From contig CAZDAW010000003.1 in the NCBI GenBank assembly GCA_964503685.1, positions 18,864-82,863 on the forward strand: a stretch of DNA of 64,000 bases, in the 5' to 3' direction. Position 1 is the first letter of the stretch; each line of letters opens with the position of its first letter. The position numbers and the translations under genes are program-made. Shown here in pieces: positions 55,214 to 64,000 of the stretch. Origin of the DNA: CAZDAW01 sp964503685 (GTDB taxonomy: Bacteria > Chloroflexota > Anaerolineae > Anaerolineales > Anaerolineaceae). The notes under the pieces were generated by a model, which had not been told where the DNA came from, searched no databases, and saw nothing but the letters and a program-made list of their open reading frames with translations.

Positions 55214-56128
55214 TTACTGCTTCATCCATTGGCGTAACTCGCGATAAGCTTTAACAGGGTGAAAAATTGCAAAAAACAATTGACCCAAGGCCTTCGATCG
55301 TAAACCGACTAGCGGGAATATTTCAACTTCCTGCCAGAATCGCTTCCAATTCCAGCTTGGACGGTTGATTCTACCAGATTTCAAGACCCGGTTAGCATGT
55401 TCCAATCTAAATATTGTGCGCGGGCCGCCCGCCAGACGGACATTCTCGTCAGTTTCAGGTAAACGATAATGCACCTGTCCACCTGGTAAATGTGAATAAT
55501 CGTGTGTCTGATGAACAACAAAAATCGAAGGCGTACCATCAATCACTGCCCAATGCTGCCAGCGAGCATGATAGATCATCCAGTTGTCCCAACCAGCGCG
55601 TCCAATGGCGAACTTGGGTATATCGATAAAGCACTGACGAGGAAAGATAAAGTAATCGCTGCCGGCCGGCGGGTGCAAGCGTCCTTCTCGTTTGGTTCTC
55701 TCAACTAACAGAGCCTCCCAACTATCCGAAAAATTAAGCGGCTCGGTCACATCCAGGTCCCATCGCTGACCAACGATTAAAAATTTTTGAGTCTGCTCTA
55801 ATATTTTTCGAGCTGAGTCAACCATACTTGACGTAATCAGCACATCTGCGTTGATATAGACCAGCAATGGGCTTTCACTGTTTTGCCGCGCCAGATCAAA
55901 GATCGAACTGACCAACGGCGTTCCACTGGCATTCCGGCTCACATCAGGAAGCTGACACACACCCAGGTCAGCCGCTGCTTCAGTCATACCCTCCTCATCG
56001 CCAATCAACAGCACCCGAACATCTTTACCCAGCGCCGCCCACGAATGAATGGCATTCCGCTGGATCAGGTTGATGTGCGGATTGGTAAATGGCTTAGGCG
56101 CCGTGAATATTGTCATCAATGGCGGCAT
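55214..56128 (-). CDS. Putative GT-A-like glycosyltransferase
   Basis: 304 residues. MTIFTAPKPFTNPHINLIQRNAIHSW near the start, VYINADVLITSSMVD as a possible nucleotide/metal region, and GSDYFIFPRQCF. The architecture looks like small GT-A enzymes of surface-glycan clusters but I do not recognise a named family. Starts at the stop of the SpsF-like gene. Confidence 0.6.
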   Translation of the reverse strand: MPPLMTIFTAPKPFTNPHINLIQRNAIHSWAALGKDVRVLLIGDEEGMTEAAADLGVCQLPDVSRNASGTPLVSSIFDLARQNSESPLLVYINADVLITSSMVDSARKILEQTQKFLIVGQRWDLDVTEPLNFSDSWEALLVERTKREGRLHPPAGSDYFIFPRQCFIDIPKFAIGRAGWDNWMIYHARWQHWAVIDGTPSIFVVHQTHDYSHLPGGQVHYRLPETDENVRLAGGPRTIFRLEHANRVLKSGRINRPSWNWKRFWQEVEIFPLVGLRSKALGQLFFAIFHPVKAYRELRQWMKQ

Positions 56129-56908
56129 TTACTTTAACACCTTCTGGCTGCGCTCATCAACATCCAGGAAACCTTTGTGATGAACATTGGCATTGATCTG
56201 GCTCAAAGTCGGGTCAGCTTGAACCACGGCCAAAACATCGAGCCAGGAAAAGTCATCGCGCCCTGGAAAGTGATTGCAAATCCGTTGAACCAGCTCAAAA
56301 TCTTCAGGAGTGTCCACCGTCCAGCGCAGGCCCCCATAATCCACGTCATTCTTGACGTGCAAAACTCGAAAGCGCCCTTCCACCTCATATATGTAAGGCA
56401 AAACATGCTCACGTTCGTGCGGCTCTCCGGCTTCTTTCCAGGCGCGTTCCAGAGCCTGAAAAGTTACCACTTCAGTATCCAGGCCAATCGGATAAGTGCG
56501 ATTTCCAGGAAAACGGTTAACTGCCAGATCAGCAGGTGGATTAGAGTCTAATAGAGCTCTGACCGTTTTGTCTACGACCTGCGGGTCGATCAGCGGGCAA
56601 TCTGCCGTCAGGCGTACGATGATATCTGCGTGATAAGCCAACGCGGTTTGAAAATAACGATCCAGCACATCAAACATGCTGCCCCGAAAGAAAGCATACC
56701 CTCGTTCTTTGCAAAAATTCGCCGCCGGATCATCGCTGGCATCATCAGTCGTCGCAACAACGACTTCATCAATCGTCTGGGCGCGCCGGGCGCGTTCGAC
56801 CACCCAGGCTAATATCGGCTTCCCATTCAAATCTTTCAATATTTTGCCGGGAAGCCGGCTGGAGCTCATTCGTCCTTGAATAATAGCAACAACATGTTTC
56901 GGTTTCAT
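56129..56908 (-). CDS. SpsF-like CMP-sugar cytidylyltransferase
   Basis: 259 residues from ATG 56908. VAIIQGRMSSSRLPGKILKDLNGKPIL is the CTP-binding start; VVVATTDDASDDP and RLTADCPLIDPQVVD follow. Spore-coat SpsF and PseF-type enzymes activate pseudaminic-like acids. It lies two genes from a NeuB-type synthase, so the pair probably makes one CMP-nonulosonate. Frame upstream of 56908 lies in the GT4 gene. Confidence 0.87.
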   Translation of the reverse strand: MKPKHVVAIIQGRMSSSRLPGKILKDLNGKPILAWVVERARRAQTIDEVVVATTDDASDDPAANFCKERGYAFFRGSMFDVLDRYFQTALAYHADIIVRLTADCPLIDPQVVDKTVRALLDSNPPADLAVNRFPGNRTYPIGLDTEVVTFQALERAWKEAGEPHEREHVLPYIYEVEGRFRVLHVKNDVDYGGLRWTVDTPEDFELVQRICNHFPGRDDFSWLDVLAVVQADPTLSQINANVHHKGFLDVDERSQKVLK

Positions 56909-56915
56909 AAATAAT

Positions 56916-58028
56916 TCATCTCTGGGCTGCCTTGGCAACCTCATACGCTTTCAATAATACCTGAAAATTTTTCGACCAATCTGCGCGTTGCTCGGCAAGA
57001 CGGCGACATGATTGGCTCATTTTTGACAATATTACTCTTTGATTTCTGGCATAAATGATCTTTTCTGCCAGGCCGGCCGCATCACCATCCGGGAAATGCC
57101 AGCCATGCTCATCGGGGGTAATCCATTCCCGGTTAGTAGGAATATCTGACACGATTGAAGGCAGCCCGCTCGCCAAAGCCTCCATTAACGACACCGATGA
57201 ACCGTCGCTATGCGAGGCGCTGATATATAAATCTGCAGCCCGGTAAAAATCCGGCAATCGATTTTGGCTGACATAACCCCCCAGGTGGACACGGTCCAAA
57301 ACATCTCCCTCGATGAATATCCGGCGCAGATGAGCAGCCTCAGAACCATTTCCCAACAGAATCAGGCGTAAGTCAGAGCATTTTTGAGCGGCAATGACAA
57401 AAGCTCGCGCCAACACATCCACACCATAAATTGGTTCCCAGGCCCGACCCGAGATAAGCACAAAATCATTCTGCCAGCCCAGTCGAGCGCGCAGGCCGCT
57501 ATCTGCGCCTGGTTTAAATTGCTGCAGGTCCACTCCCCAAGGAAAAATAAAAATGCGATCTTCAGAGTATCCGAATTGAGCAGCCTTCTGTTTGACCGCC
57601 TGACAATCACCCAACAGAACAGCGCTGTGATTTAAAGTGTAACGGGTTGCCCAGCGCCAAAGTTTATCTTTGTCGGCATCCAATAATAAATCGTAAGCCC
57701 ACGACATACTGACCAGAGGCTGGTAGCCGCTCAAGGCTGATAACAACCCGGTTGTTTGCAATGGGCCGGCGTGAATCAGGTCTGGGTTCAATCTCTGAAT
57801 CACACGCCGCAAATCCTTCAACAGCCATATCCCATCCCTTAAACGCGCCGGGGCAGCGCCCCCTTTCCAATGCACCTGTTGGATCGCAGATGGAAGAGAA
57901 CGGTCTTCTAAAGGAATACCGCGGTCTTCCAGGCGCAGATAAAATACCTGGTGTTCGGTATTTGCCAGCGCAGCAAGGAAACGATAGTCGTGGGGAGTAT
58001 AATCCCGACTGAAATAAAGGATACGCAT
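56916..58028 (-). CDS. GT4 glycosyltransferase (GT-B fold)
   Basis: 370 residues from ATG 58028. RILYFSRDYTPHDYRFL start, FPWGVDLQQFKPG donor loop and SDGSSVSLMEALASGLPSIVSD with the conserved Glu of GT4. Retaining transferase acting in the cytoplasm on a lipid-linked glycan. Sits between the SpsF-like gene and the NeuB-type gene. Confidence 0.93.
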   Translation of the reverse strand: MRILYFSRDYTPHDYRFLAALANTEHQVFYLRLEDRGIPLEDRSLPSAIQQVHWKGGAAPARLRDGIWLLKDLRRVIQRLNPDLIHAGPLQTTGLLSALSGYQPLVSMSWAYDLLLDADKDKLWRWATRYTLNHSAVLLGDCQAVKQKAAQFGYSEDRIFIFPWGVDLQQFKPGADSGLRARLGWQNDFVLISGRAWEPIYGVDVLARAFVIAAQKCSDLRLILLGNGSEAAHLRRIFIEGDVLDRVHLGGYVSQNRLPDFYRAADLYISASHSDGSSVSLMEALASGLPSIVSDIPTNREWITPDEHGWHFPDGDAAGLAEKIIYARNQRVILSKMSQSCRRLAEQRADWSKNFQVLLKAYEVAKAAQR

Positions 58029-58038
58029 CGACAATAAT

Positions 58039-59106
58039 CTACTCTATGAGCATCGTCCAACGCAATTCTTTGCCCGCCGGAATATCCACAACTGCGGTTG
58101 TGCCAACAACCTGTCCAATCTCAGAAGGCAGGATCGCCCCTGGAGTAGCCGGCCGGAGGACATCAATCATCTCACGAGTGATTTTCTGCCCCGCCTTGAT
58201 CTCACACCCTGCTCGCAAACAACGCCGCTGAACAATCATTGTATCTTTCTCGTTGCCGGCAATAAATTTGTCACCCGATCCCAACGCTCGTTCCAACTGG
58301 CGCGTCGCTGTCACCATCTCAGACCAGGTTTGCGGATTCATCGCGAACTTATGATCAGGGCCAGAACGGTTATTATCATCGGTAAAATGTTTTTCAACAA
58401 CACGGGCGCCTAATGTCACCGCTCCAAGTACTGCCGCGTGGCCTGGCGTGTGATCAGAGAGACCCAAAACCAGGTCCGGGTACATGCTTCGATAGGTATT
58501 TAATACCCGCAAATGAATATGATTGAAATTGTCCAGACTGGCCGTATAGTTGGTGTTGCACTGCATCAATACGAGTTGCTGGTTAATAGACAAAACAGCA
58601 TTCACAGCGCGCTGCACCTCGCCAATCGTTGAGGCGCCGGTTGCCAGCAGCACTGGCTTGCCTTTGCGAGCAATATGCTCTATTGCTTCGATCCAATCGA
58701 TCTCTCCGGAACCTATCTTGTAAGCTGGTACAAAAGCGTCAAGGTAATCCGTTGCCTCAAAGTCATAAGGGGCGGAAAAATAATCAATCCCAACTTCATC
58801 ACAGACACACTTGAGTTCAGAAGACCATTCAAATGGAATGGAAGCATCTTTATAAACCTCCACAACCGGTTTCTCCCAACTGGCCTGGTGAGAAAGCTGC
58901 CCGCCCATCGCACGAAAACCATAATCTGAAACAATTTTCGGCGCCCGAAAATTTTGAAATTTTGCCGCATCTGCGCCCATATCTTTAGCCAGGCGGATGA
59001 GCATTTTCGCCCGTTCCAGGCTTCCATCATGATTGGCCGCAATATCTGCAATAAAATATGTAGGATGGTTTTCCCCAATGATATGATTGCCTATTCGGAT
59101 TTCCAT
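58039..59106 (-). CDS. NeuB/PseI/SpsE-type synthase with SAF domain
   Basis: 355 residues; GAGGAGG precedes ATG. IADIAANHDGSLERAKMLI, KFQNFRAP, SDHTPGHAAVLG and a C-terminal SAF (antifreeze-like) domain (about 290-353, RRCLRAGCEIKAGQKITREMIDVLRP). Condenses PEP with an N-acetyl-6-deoxy-hexosamine to give a nonulosonic acid. Full length, unlike the SAF-less paralogue at 41657. Overlaps the DPM1-like gene by 16 bp. Confidence 0.92.
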   Translation of the reverse strand: MEIRIGNHIIGENHPTYFIADIAANHDGSLERAKMLIRLAKDMGADAAKFQNFRAPKIVSDYGFRAMGGQLSHQASWEKPVVEVYKDASIPFEWSSELKCVCDEVGIDYFSAPYDFEATDYLDAFVPAYKIGSGEIDWIEAIEHIARKGKPVLLATGASTIGEVQRAVNAVLSINQQLVLMQCNTNYTASLDNFNHIHLRVLNTYRSMYPDLVLGLSDHTPGHAAVLGAVTLGARVVEKHFTDDNNRSGPDHKFAMNPQTWSEMVTATRQLERALGSGDKFIAGNEKDTMIVQRRCLRAGCEIKAGQKITREMIDVLRPATPGAILPSEIGQVVGTTAVVDIPAGKELRWTMLIE

Positions 59107-59837
59107 GGTTTCCTCCTCTCAGATAATAACTTTTGACCCTGAAACCGCAGCGACAGAACCGTTCTGGTGTAATCGCGAATCATCGAAATAAAATTGGATT
59201 TGCTCTCTCCATGACTGCGCAACGTATAGAAAACCGGCACTTCCAGCATCCGGTAGCCATTCAAGCGCGCCAGATATAATAAGCGAATAAAGTATTCGCC
59301 GTAGCCCTGAAAGATAAAATCAAGATCCAAATCAGCCAATTTGTCTCGCCGCATGGCAAAAAAACCGCTGATATTATCATTGATCGGCGTTCCCAGAATA
59401 AGTTGAATGACGAGACGATTATAGAGTAAGCTATTTCGGTAACGGGCGTGGTCTTCCATACCGCCGCCGCACACGAAACGTGAGCCAATGACAATATCAT
59501 AATATTCAAGAAGGCGCACCATCTGGGGGATCGTTCGCGGGCTGTGGTTAAAATCAGTATCCATCACCACAATACCTTCTCCTTGCGCCTGGCTGATGCC
59601 ATACTTTATGGCAGTTGCCAGCCCGCGTTCCTGTGTGCGAATAAGACAACGGATTGAAACTTGCGGCGTATTCGAACAGGCGCGAGCTTCATCGGCTGTC
59701 CCATCCGGACTATTATCATCCACCACAATGATTTCTGCCTGCCATCCCCCTGAATCTAAAATTTCGCTGATCTCGCGTATCAATCGACCGATGTTATTGG
59801 CCTCACAATATGTAGGCAGAATAACTGAAACTTGCAT
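59091..59837 (-). CDS. DPM1-like polyprenyl-phosphate glycosyltransferase
   Basis: 248 residues from ATG 59837 (AAGGTG upstream). VSVILPTYCEANNIGRLIREI, IIVVDDNSPDGTADEA, VVMDTDFNHSP and GSRFVCGGGMEDHARYRN are typical of dolichol-phosphate mannose synthase. No membrane domain, so like the soluble type. Would make the lipid-linked donors used by the GT-C proteins in the cluster. Confidence 0.9.
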   Translation of the reverse strand: MQVSVILPTYCEANNIGRLIREISEILDSGGWQAEIIVVDDNSPDGTADEARACSNTPQVSIRCLIRTQERGLATAIKYGISQAQGEGIVVMDTDFNHSPRTIPQMVRLLEYYDIVIGSRFVCGGGMEDHARYRNSLLYNRLVIQLILGTPINDNISGFFAMRRDKLADLDLDFIFQGYGEYFIRLLYLARLNGYRMLEVPVFYTLRSHGESKSNFISMIRDYTRTVLSLRFQGQKLLSERRKPWKSE

Positions 59838-59876
59838 CAACACACCTTAAAAAGGCAATCTTTCTTTCTACCCAGA

Positions 59877-60998
59877 TTATTTATAACACGCTCGAATGGC
59901 CTCTGCCACTCGTTCCATTTTCGCTTCAGTCATTGTTACCGCCGAAGGGAGATTGATTCCCTGACGAGACAAACGTTCTGCCACCGGCAGTGATTCGCCT
60001 GTTTCATACATTGGCATTGTATGAATTGGATAGAAAAACGGTCGGCTATCAATCCCATTATTACCCAAATGCGCCATAAGTTCATCACGGGTAATTGGGA
60101 ATTCGTCTGTCACAAGTATCGAATACATCCAATAAACCGATTTTGCCCATTCAGCCTCAGGCGGCAGAATCACGCCCGGCAACCCTGTAAGTAACTGGTT
60201 ATAGGTATTTGCAATCCAATGCTTCCGCGCAATAAAATCTTCAATCCGTTCCATCTGCGCCACGCCGATGGCAGCCTGAATGTTGGTCATCCGGTAGTTA
60301 TAGCCGATCATCGTATGCCAGTAGCGTTTTTGGGGCGACATAGCATGATCATGCAAAAAACGGGCCTTTTTAGCCAGTTCCTCATCGTTTGTGGTGATCA
60401 TACCGCCTTCGCCAGTGGTAATGATCTTGTTACCATAAAAACTGAATGCATTTAAAATACCCATACTCCCGACGCGTTTCCCGTTATACAGGGCGCCATG
60501 CGCCTCGGCAGCATCCTCCATGACAGATAGGTTATGTTTGCGTCCCAACTCAAGGATGGCATCCATATTAGCCGGATGGCCATATAGATGTACGGGGATA
60601 ATGACTTTCGTCTTCGCTGTGATTTTTCTTTCTACATCAGCCGGATCCAGATTCCACGTTTCGGGTTCGCAATCGACAAAAACCGGCGTGGCGCCCGTAT
60701 AGCGTACAGCATTCGCCGTCGCCACAAAAGTGAGCGTGGGCAAAATAACCTCATCGCCTTTTTTTACACCCAAGGTCTCTAATGCCAGATGTAAGGCTAC
60801 GGTGCCGTTCGAAGTCGAGAGTGCATAACGCGCACCGCAAAAATCAGCAAACATCTCCTCAAAGCGCGGAACATATTTTCCTAACGAAGATATCCATCCT
60901 GATTGAATGCAATCTGTAACATAAGCCAGTTCATTGCCTGTCAGGAGCGGTTCGGCCAGATTGATAAAATCATTTTCGTTCGTTGGCATATAATCCAT
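59877..60998 (-). CDS. DegT/DnrJ/EryC1 sugar aminotransferase (PerA/PseC-like)
   Basis: 373 residues (ATG 60998 or 60989). PLP fold with GWISSLGKYVPRFEEMFADF, SNGTVALHLAL, DEVILPTLTFVATANAV and the Schiff-base lysine about K191 in FSFYGNKIITTGEGGM. The tail has DSRPFFYPIH. It aminates a 4-keto-6-deoxy sugar; with the PseB-like dehydratase downstream a PseC/SpsC role fits, but perosamine-type substrates are as likely. Confidence 0.9.
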   Translation of the reverse strand: MDYMPTNENDFINLAEPLLTGNELAYVTDCIQSGWISSLGKYVPRFEEMFADFCGARYALSTSNGTVALHLALETLGVKKGDEVILPTLTFVATANAVRYTGATPVFVDCEPETWNLDPADVERKITAKTKVIIPVHLYGHPANMDAILELGRKHNLSVMEDAAEAHGALYNGKRVGSMGILNAFSFYGNKIITTGEGGMITTNDEELAKKARFLHDHAMSPQKRYWHTMIGYNYRMTNIQAAIGVAQMERIEDFIARKHWIANTYNQLLTGLPGVILPPEAEWAKSVYWMYSILVTDEFPITRDELMAHLGNNGIDSRPFFYPIHTMPMYETGESLPVAERLSRQGINLPSAVTMTEAKMERVAEAIRACYK

Positions 60999-61009
60999 TC
61001 TCCAGTTCT

Positions 61010-62785
61010 TTAGCCGTTATATTCGTACACATAATATCCGTCAATTACTTTCAACAACTTGAGTCCCAACTTATCGATTTGCTTTTCAATTTCCGAGAAA
61101 TTGTCATATTCCTCCGAATCGACCAGGACATATTGGACCTTCAATTGCTTAAACAATTCCAGACACTTTTCGTCTGGAAACGCCTCAAACAAATAACCCA
61201 CATGATGATATTGGTCAGAAGCATAAGCGTTATAAAATGCCCCGACAAACGGTTTGTCATAGGTCAAAGCATAGTACATTTGCTCAGGGTCTGCCACTTT
61301 CCAGAAGGGAAAAACAGCAACAGAACCCTTTCCGGGCTGCTCGGCCAGCCAATAATCAACCGGGCGCGCCTGAACTTTGCTGAACGTTTGCTGCGCCGGA
61401 AAGAAATCCAGCAAAATCAACAAGAATATCCCAATCGTCAGAACATGAGCCCAACGCCGCCCTGCTTTACGTAACAACCAATCAATCCCCAGACCTGCCA
61501 ATGCGCCAACGAATAACATGACATAGATGCCATAGCGCATCCAGGCGCGCATGCTGTTGTAATATGGCAGGAATTTATATAACAGATAACCAGGCAGTGG
61601 AATCGGAATTTGCTCGCGATTAATCCATTGCCGTAAAAATTCGGGAACCGGTAATTCGACGGGTTGTGACAACCAGTGAAGGTCTGTCCCTAATGCCAGA
61701 ATAAAGGCAGCCAGAGCAGAAAAACCCAACATCCAGATTATACCAGCGCCGACTTCGATCTTTTTCCGTTTGAACAGGGCAATCGCGGCCAAAATCAAGA
61801 CAAAAATCCCCAGATAGAGCGTTGCTTCAATCCATAAAGAGCGATCAAAATGTTTTCCTACCCACGAACCCCATATAAATTGTGTCGTTGGTGGAAGGAA
61901 AAAATCAGTGATACTCGCTGAATACGTACGGGCGTAACCCATCGGGCGCGGGTAATGAGCCATCTCGCCCGCCAACTGCAAGTAAGGGTAGGCTGAAGCA
62001 ATAATCAGCGGCAACGCCAGCAGATGCGTGGCAACCAGGCGCAGCCAAAATTGAATATTTTTTATTGCCTGCCGGTCAACAAATAATATGTAACCGAGGA
62101 TAAACGCCGCCGCGACCATCGCTGTCATGTACGTGTAATATTGGGATGTAAAACCGTTCAGACTGAAAAAAAGAGCCGCAAGCAAAATTGGTTTCCACGA
62201 CCACTTCTTAAGCTGGAGAACATCCAGCAAGAACATGAAATAAAATGGCAACCACTGCGTTCCTAAAATATCCGAGTGACCGGCCAGGTAATGAGCATAC
62301 CGGTAAGGTGAAATAGCAAAAATCGTTCCTGCAATCGTACTCGCAGGGATATTTTGGGTCAGGCGATGTACAAATAAATAAGCCCCCCAACCCGAAATCA
62401 CAAAAGAAAACAGAACAGAAAAATTGAATCCCAACGTTGGCCCACCCACCAGACTGAACGGGACTCCAATCATTGTCGTAAGAGAAGAAATCTCGGTATA
62501 ACCCAGTTTCCAGCCATCCGGAAAATTAAAATTCGGCGCAAAAAACGGTGAAACGTGATCCACAAAAAGAGCCTTTTGGAACCAGGCAATGAGCCAGATC
62601 ATATAAATATTGTCGCCGATCTGCCCCACCACGTAGTCACCCATCACCTTGACCAGCGGCCATGTGATCACTACCGTCAGTAATGAAAAAAACAACAGCG
62701 GGAACACCCAGATCTTCAGCCATCCAAAAGACCGGTTCTGCTGTTCACCAACTCGATGATTCTCAGATATAGTGTTGACTGTCAT
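61010..62785 (-). CDS. Polytopic membrane protein, paralogue of 47949
   Basis: 591 residues. TWPLVKVMGDYVVGQIGDNIYMIWLIAWFQKALF, FNFPDGWKLGYTEISS, QYYTYMTAMVAA and the soluble C-terminus (FPAQQTFSKVQARPVDYWLAEQPG) parallel the 47949 protein. GT-C-like; function unknown. The adjoining RmlD-like stop abuts its ATG. Confidence 0.7.
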   Translation of the reverse strand: MTVNTISENHRVGEQQNRSFGWLKIWVFPLLFFSLLTVVITWPLVKVMGDYVVGQIGDNIYMIWLIAWFQKALFVDHVSPFFAPNFNFPDGWKLGYTEISSLTTMIGVPFSLVGGPTLGFNFSVLFSFVISGWGAYLFVHRLTQNIPASTIAGTIFAISPYRYAHYLAGHSDILGTQWLPFYFMFLLDVLQLKKWSWKPILLAALFFSLNGFTSQYYTYMTAMVAAAFILGYILFVDRQAIKNIQFWLRLVATHLLALPLIIASAYPYLQLAGEMAHYPRPMGYARTYSASITDFFLPPTTQFIWGSWVGKHFDRSLWIEATLYLGIFVLILAAIALFKRKKIEVGAGIIWMLGFSALAAFILALGTDLHWLSQPVELPVPEFLRQWINREQIPIPLPGYLLYKFLPYYNSMRAWMRYGIYVMLFVGALAGLGIDWLLRKAGRRWAHVLTIGIFLLILLDFFPAQQTFSKVQARPVDYWLAEQPGKGSVAVFPFWKVADPEQMYYALTYDKPFVGAFYNAYASDQYHHVGYLFEAFPDEKCLELFKQLKVQYVLVDSEEYDNFSEIEKQIDKLGLKLLKVIDGYYVYEYNG

Positions 62786-63703
62786 CTAACCTGCTGCCAT
62801 GCTGCGAAGTTTTTTAGCGTATCCTTGCTGTTCCAGTTGATAAAACTGGTTTACACCCTCAGCCAGGCCTGAGGGTGGATAGCCAAGCGCCTCGGCCAAC
62901 CTGGTCGTATCCAGGCGCATATTACTCGAACGTTTAGCCATCAACCCACTGTCTTTTACTGAGGCGGGCCGGATCAAAGTTTGATCCAGTCCAAAACGAT
63001 TCGCCAGAGCCAGTCCGAAATCGTATTTACTGATGCAATCTGCCCCAACCACGTGATACAATCCCGATAATCCAAGTTCCATCATTTTCAATAACAAATT
63101 GGCCAGATCATTAACCAGAAGCGGGCAAAAGTGCACATCAGTGAATCCATTGATTTGCTTACCCTGGCGCAAGTTATTGATAAACCATTCGGCAAGGCTT
63201 CGTTTCCCTGTCAAGCTCCAGCCATAAAAATTAACTCTGGCGATCAATGCATCAGGGTTGGCTGCCATCACAGCCTGTTCTCCATCCAATTTCGTCCGGG
63301 CATAAACACTGATCGGCGTGGGCTGATCGGTTTCTTTATACCGATCCTGCGTCCCATCAAAAACAGCGTCCGTAGAAATATGTAGAAAACGAATATCTGC
63401 CGCACGTGTTGCATGCGCCAATATCTCCGGCAATCGGGTATTGATTTGTTGCGCCTGCTGCGGATCTTTTTCGCACACTTCCAGATCTGTTTGGGCCACA
63501 CAGTTAACAATCCAATCCGGCTGAACTGTCTTGATAATCGATCCGGCAGCTTCCGGTTGCAACAAATCAGTAGCAACAACAGCAAAATCCGTTGCCTTTA
63601 GCAAATGGCGGTTAACCACCCCATAAACCTCATGCTTGCGCGCCGCTGTTACAGCCAAATTCAAACCAAGCAAACCGCTGGCGCCAGTAATCAGCAATTG
63701 CAT
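62786..63703 (-). CDS. RmlD-like nucleotide-sugar reductase (extended SDR)
   Basis: 305 residues. LLITGASGLLGLNLA cofactor motif, STDAVFDG and YxxxK as YARTK. RmlD-type enzymes reduce the 4-keto group of an activated 6-deoxy sugar; WbjC/FnlB relatives act in L-FucNAc or L-QuiNAc synthesis. The ATG overlaps the PseB-like stop by one base (TAATG). Works next to a PseB-like dehydratase. Confidence 0.88.
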   Translation of the reverse strand: MQLLITGASGLLGLNLAVTAARKHEVYGVVNRHLLKATDFAVVATDLLQPEAAGSIIKTVQPDWIVNCVAQTDLEVCEKDPQQAQQINTRLPEILAHATRAADIRFLHISTDAVFDGTQDRYKETDQPTPISVYARTKLDGEQAVMAANPDALIARVNFYGWSLTGKRSLAEWFINNLRQGKQINGFTDVHFCPLLVNDLANLLLKMMELGLSGLYHVVGADCISKYDFGLALANRFGLDQTLIRPASVKDSGLMAKRSSNMRLDTTRLAEALGYPPSGLAEGVNQFYQLEQQGYAKKLRSMAAG

Positions 63704-64000
63704 TATTCTAGATGATTCCCCAGGTACGCCTGTTCAATAGGCTGGATAATCTCACGGATCTGCTCAACGTTCAACCATTCCGTGTTGTTATTGCTCGTAT
63801 ATTGATAACCCTGCGGCAACTCTTTACCCTTATCCTGCCAGTATTTACCGAACCAGAATGCCTCGGCAGGTTGAACAACAAACATATCATCAAGTTCCAC
63901 CGTCGTGCGCGCTTCGTCTTCTGAAATTAGCGCCTCATGAAGTTTTTCACCTGGCCGAATGCCGATGTATTCTATTTTGGAATTGGGGGCGCCAAGATTA
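63703..64000 (-). CDS. PseB-like UDP-GlcNAc 4,6-dehydratase, C-terminal end (partial)
   Basis: The minus-strand frame runs to the edge of the window, so only the last 98 residues are visible. IGIRPGEKLHEALISEDEAR followed by DDMFVVQP and FWFGKYW is characteristic of the C-terminus of PseB/FlaA1-type dehydratases. It would supply the 4-keto-6-deoxy sugar for the aminotransferase and reductase genes. The start and upstream genes lie outside the window. Confidence 0.85.
   Translation of the reverse strand, partial: NLGAPNSKIEYIGIRPGEKLHEALISEDEARTTVELDDMFVVQPAEAFWFGKYWQDKGKELPQGYQYTSNNNTEWLNVEQIREIIQPIEQAYLGNHLE

Overview
The window looks like a chromosomal contig from a Chloroflexota bacterium, probably Anaerolineae. 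Grounds for this inference: moderate GC, several secreted or lipoproteins whose N-terminal anchor is followed by long Pro/Thr-rich linkers, an NBR1-type Ig-like lipoprotein, a DUF3048 lipoprotein, an ArsR-DUF2087 regulator, and an Opp-type sugar transporter under a LacI regulator. I see no phage, IS element, plasmid or CRISPR sequence. No search could be run, so the taxonomy is tentative.

1-11 kb holds housekeeping and envelope genes. A lipoprotein and a C39-like peptidase (plus strand) face a minus-strand set: DUF3048 lipoprotein, creatininase-family amidohydrolase, secreted TPR-like protein, and leuS behind a T-box leader. Two tRNA-Ala genes (GGC, CGC) with a consensus promoter lie directly upstream of that T-box. 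A DinB/ClbS-like protein and a Fur-ECF(T)-ECF(A) operon follow; the Fur gene is frameshifted.

11.6-22.2 kb carries an ArsR-family regulator and then a sugar-uptake operon: LacI repressor with two tandem operators on a consensus promoter, family-5 solute-binding lipoprotein (frameshifted), two permeases, two ATPases, a GH4 glycosidase and a BadF-type sugar kinase. The likely substrate is a beta-linked or amino-sugar oligosaccharide.

22.4-28.1 kb is a five-gene plus-strand operon (WbpD/WlbB-like acetyltransferase, Gfo/Idh oxidoreductase, AsnB-type amidotransferase, two epimerases) that I read as making an amidated acetamido-uronic acid precursor. It ends at a clear terminator.

28.1-64 kb is one very large minus-strand surface-glycan cluster entering from beyond the right edge. 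It encodes about ten glycosyltransferases (GT2, GT4, GT-B-like), five GT-C or related polytopic proteins, a DPM1-like polyprenyl-phosphate glycosyltransferase, methyltransferases, a membrane sulfatase-like enzyme, and an unusually rich set of nonulosonic-acid-type genes: two NeuB-family synthases, three CMP-sugar cytidylyltransferases (one fused to a KdsC-like phosphatase), a DegT aminotransferase, an RmlD-like reductase, a PseB-like dehydratase and a DUF115 (Maf-type) protein. The picture is of a cell surface decorated with several different acidic sugars, some possibly capped by a kinase-like/methyltransferase fusion that recalls WbdD. A pair of related intergenic repeats with imperfect terminal inverted repeats (12.3 and 32.5 kb) is the main non-coding novelty.
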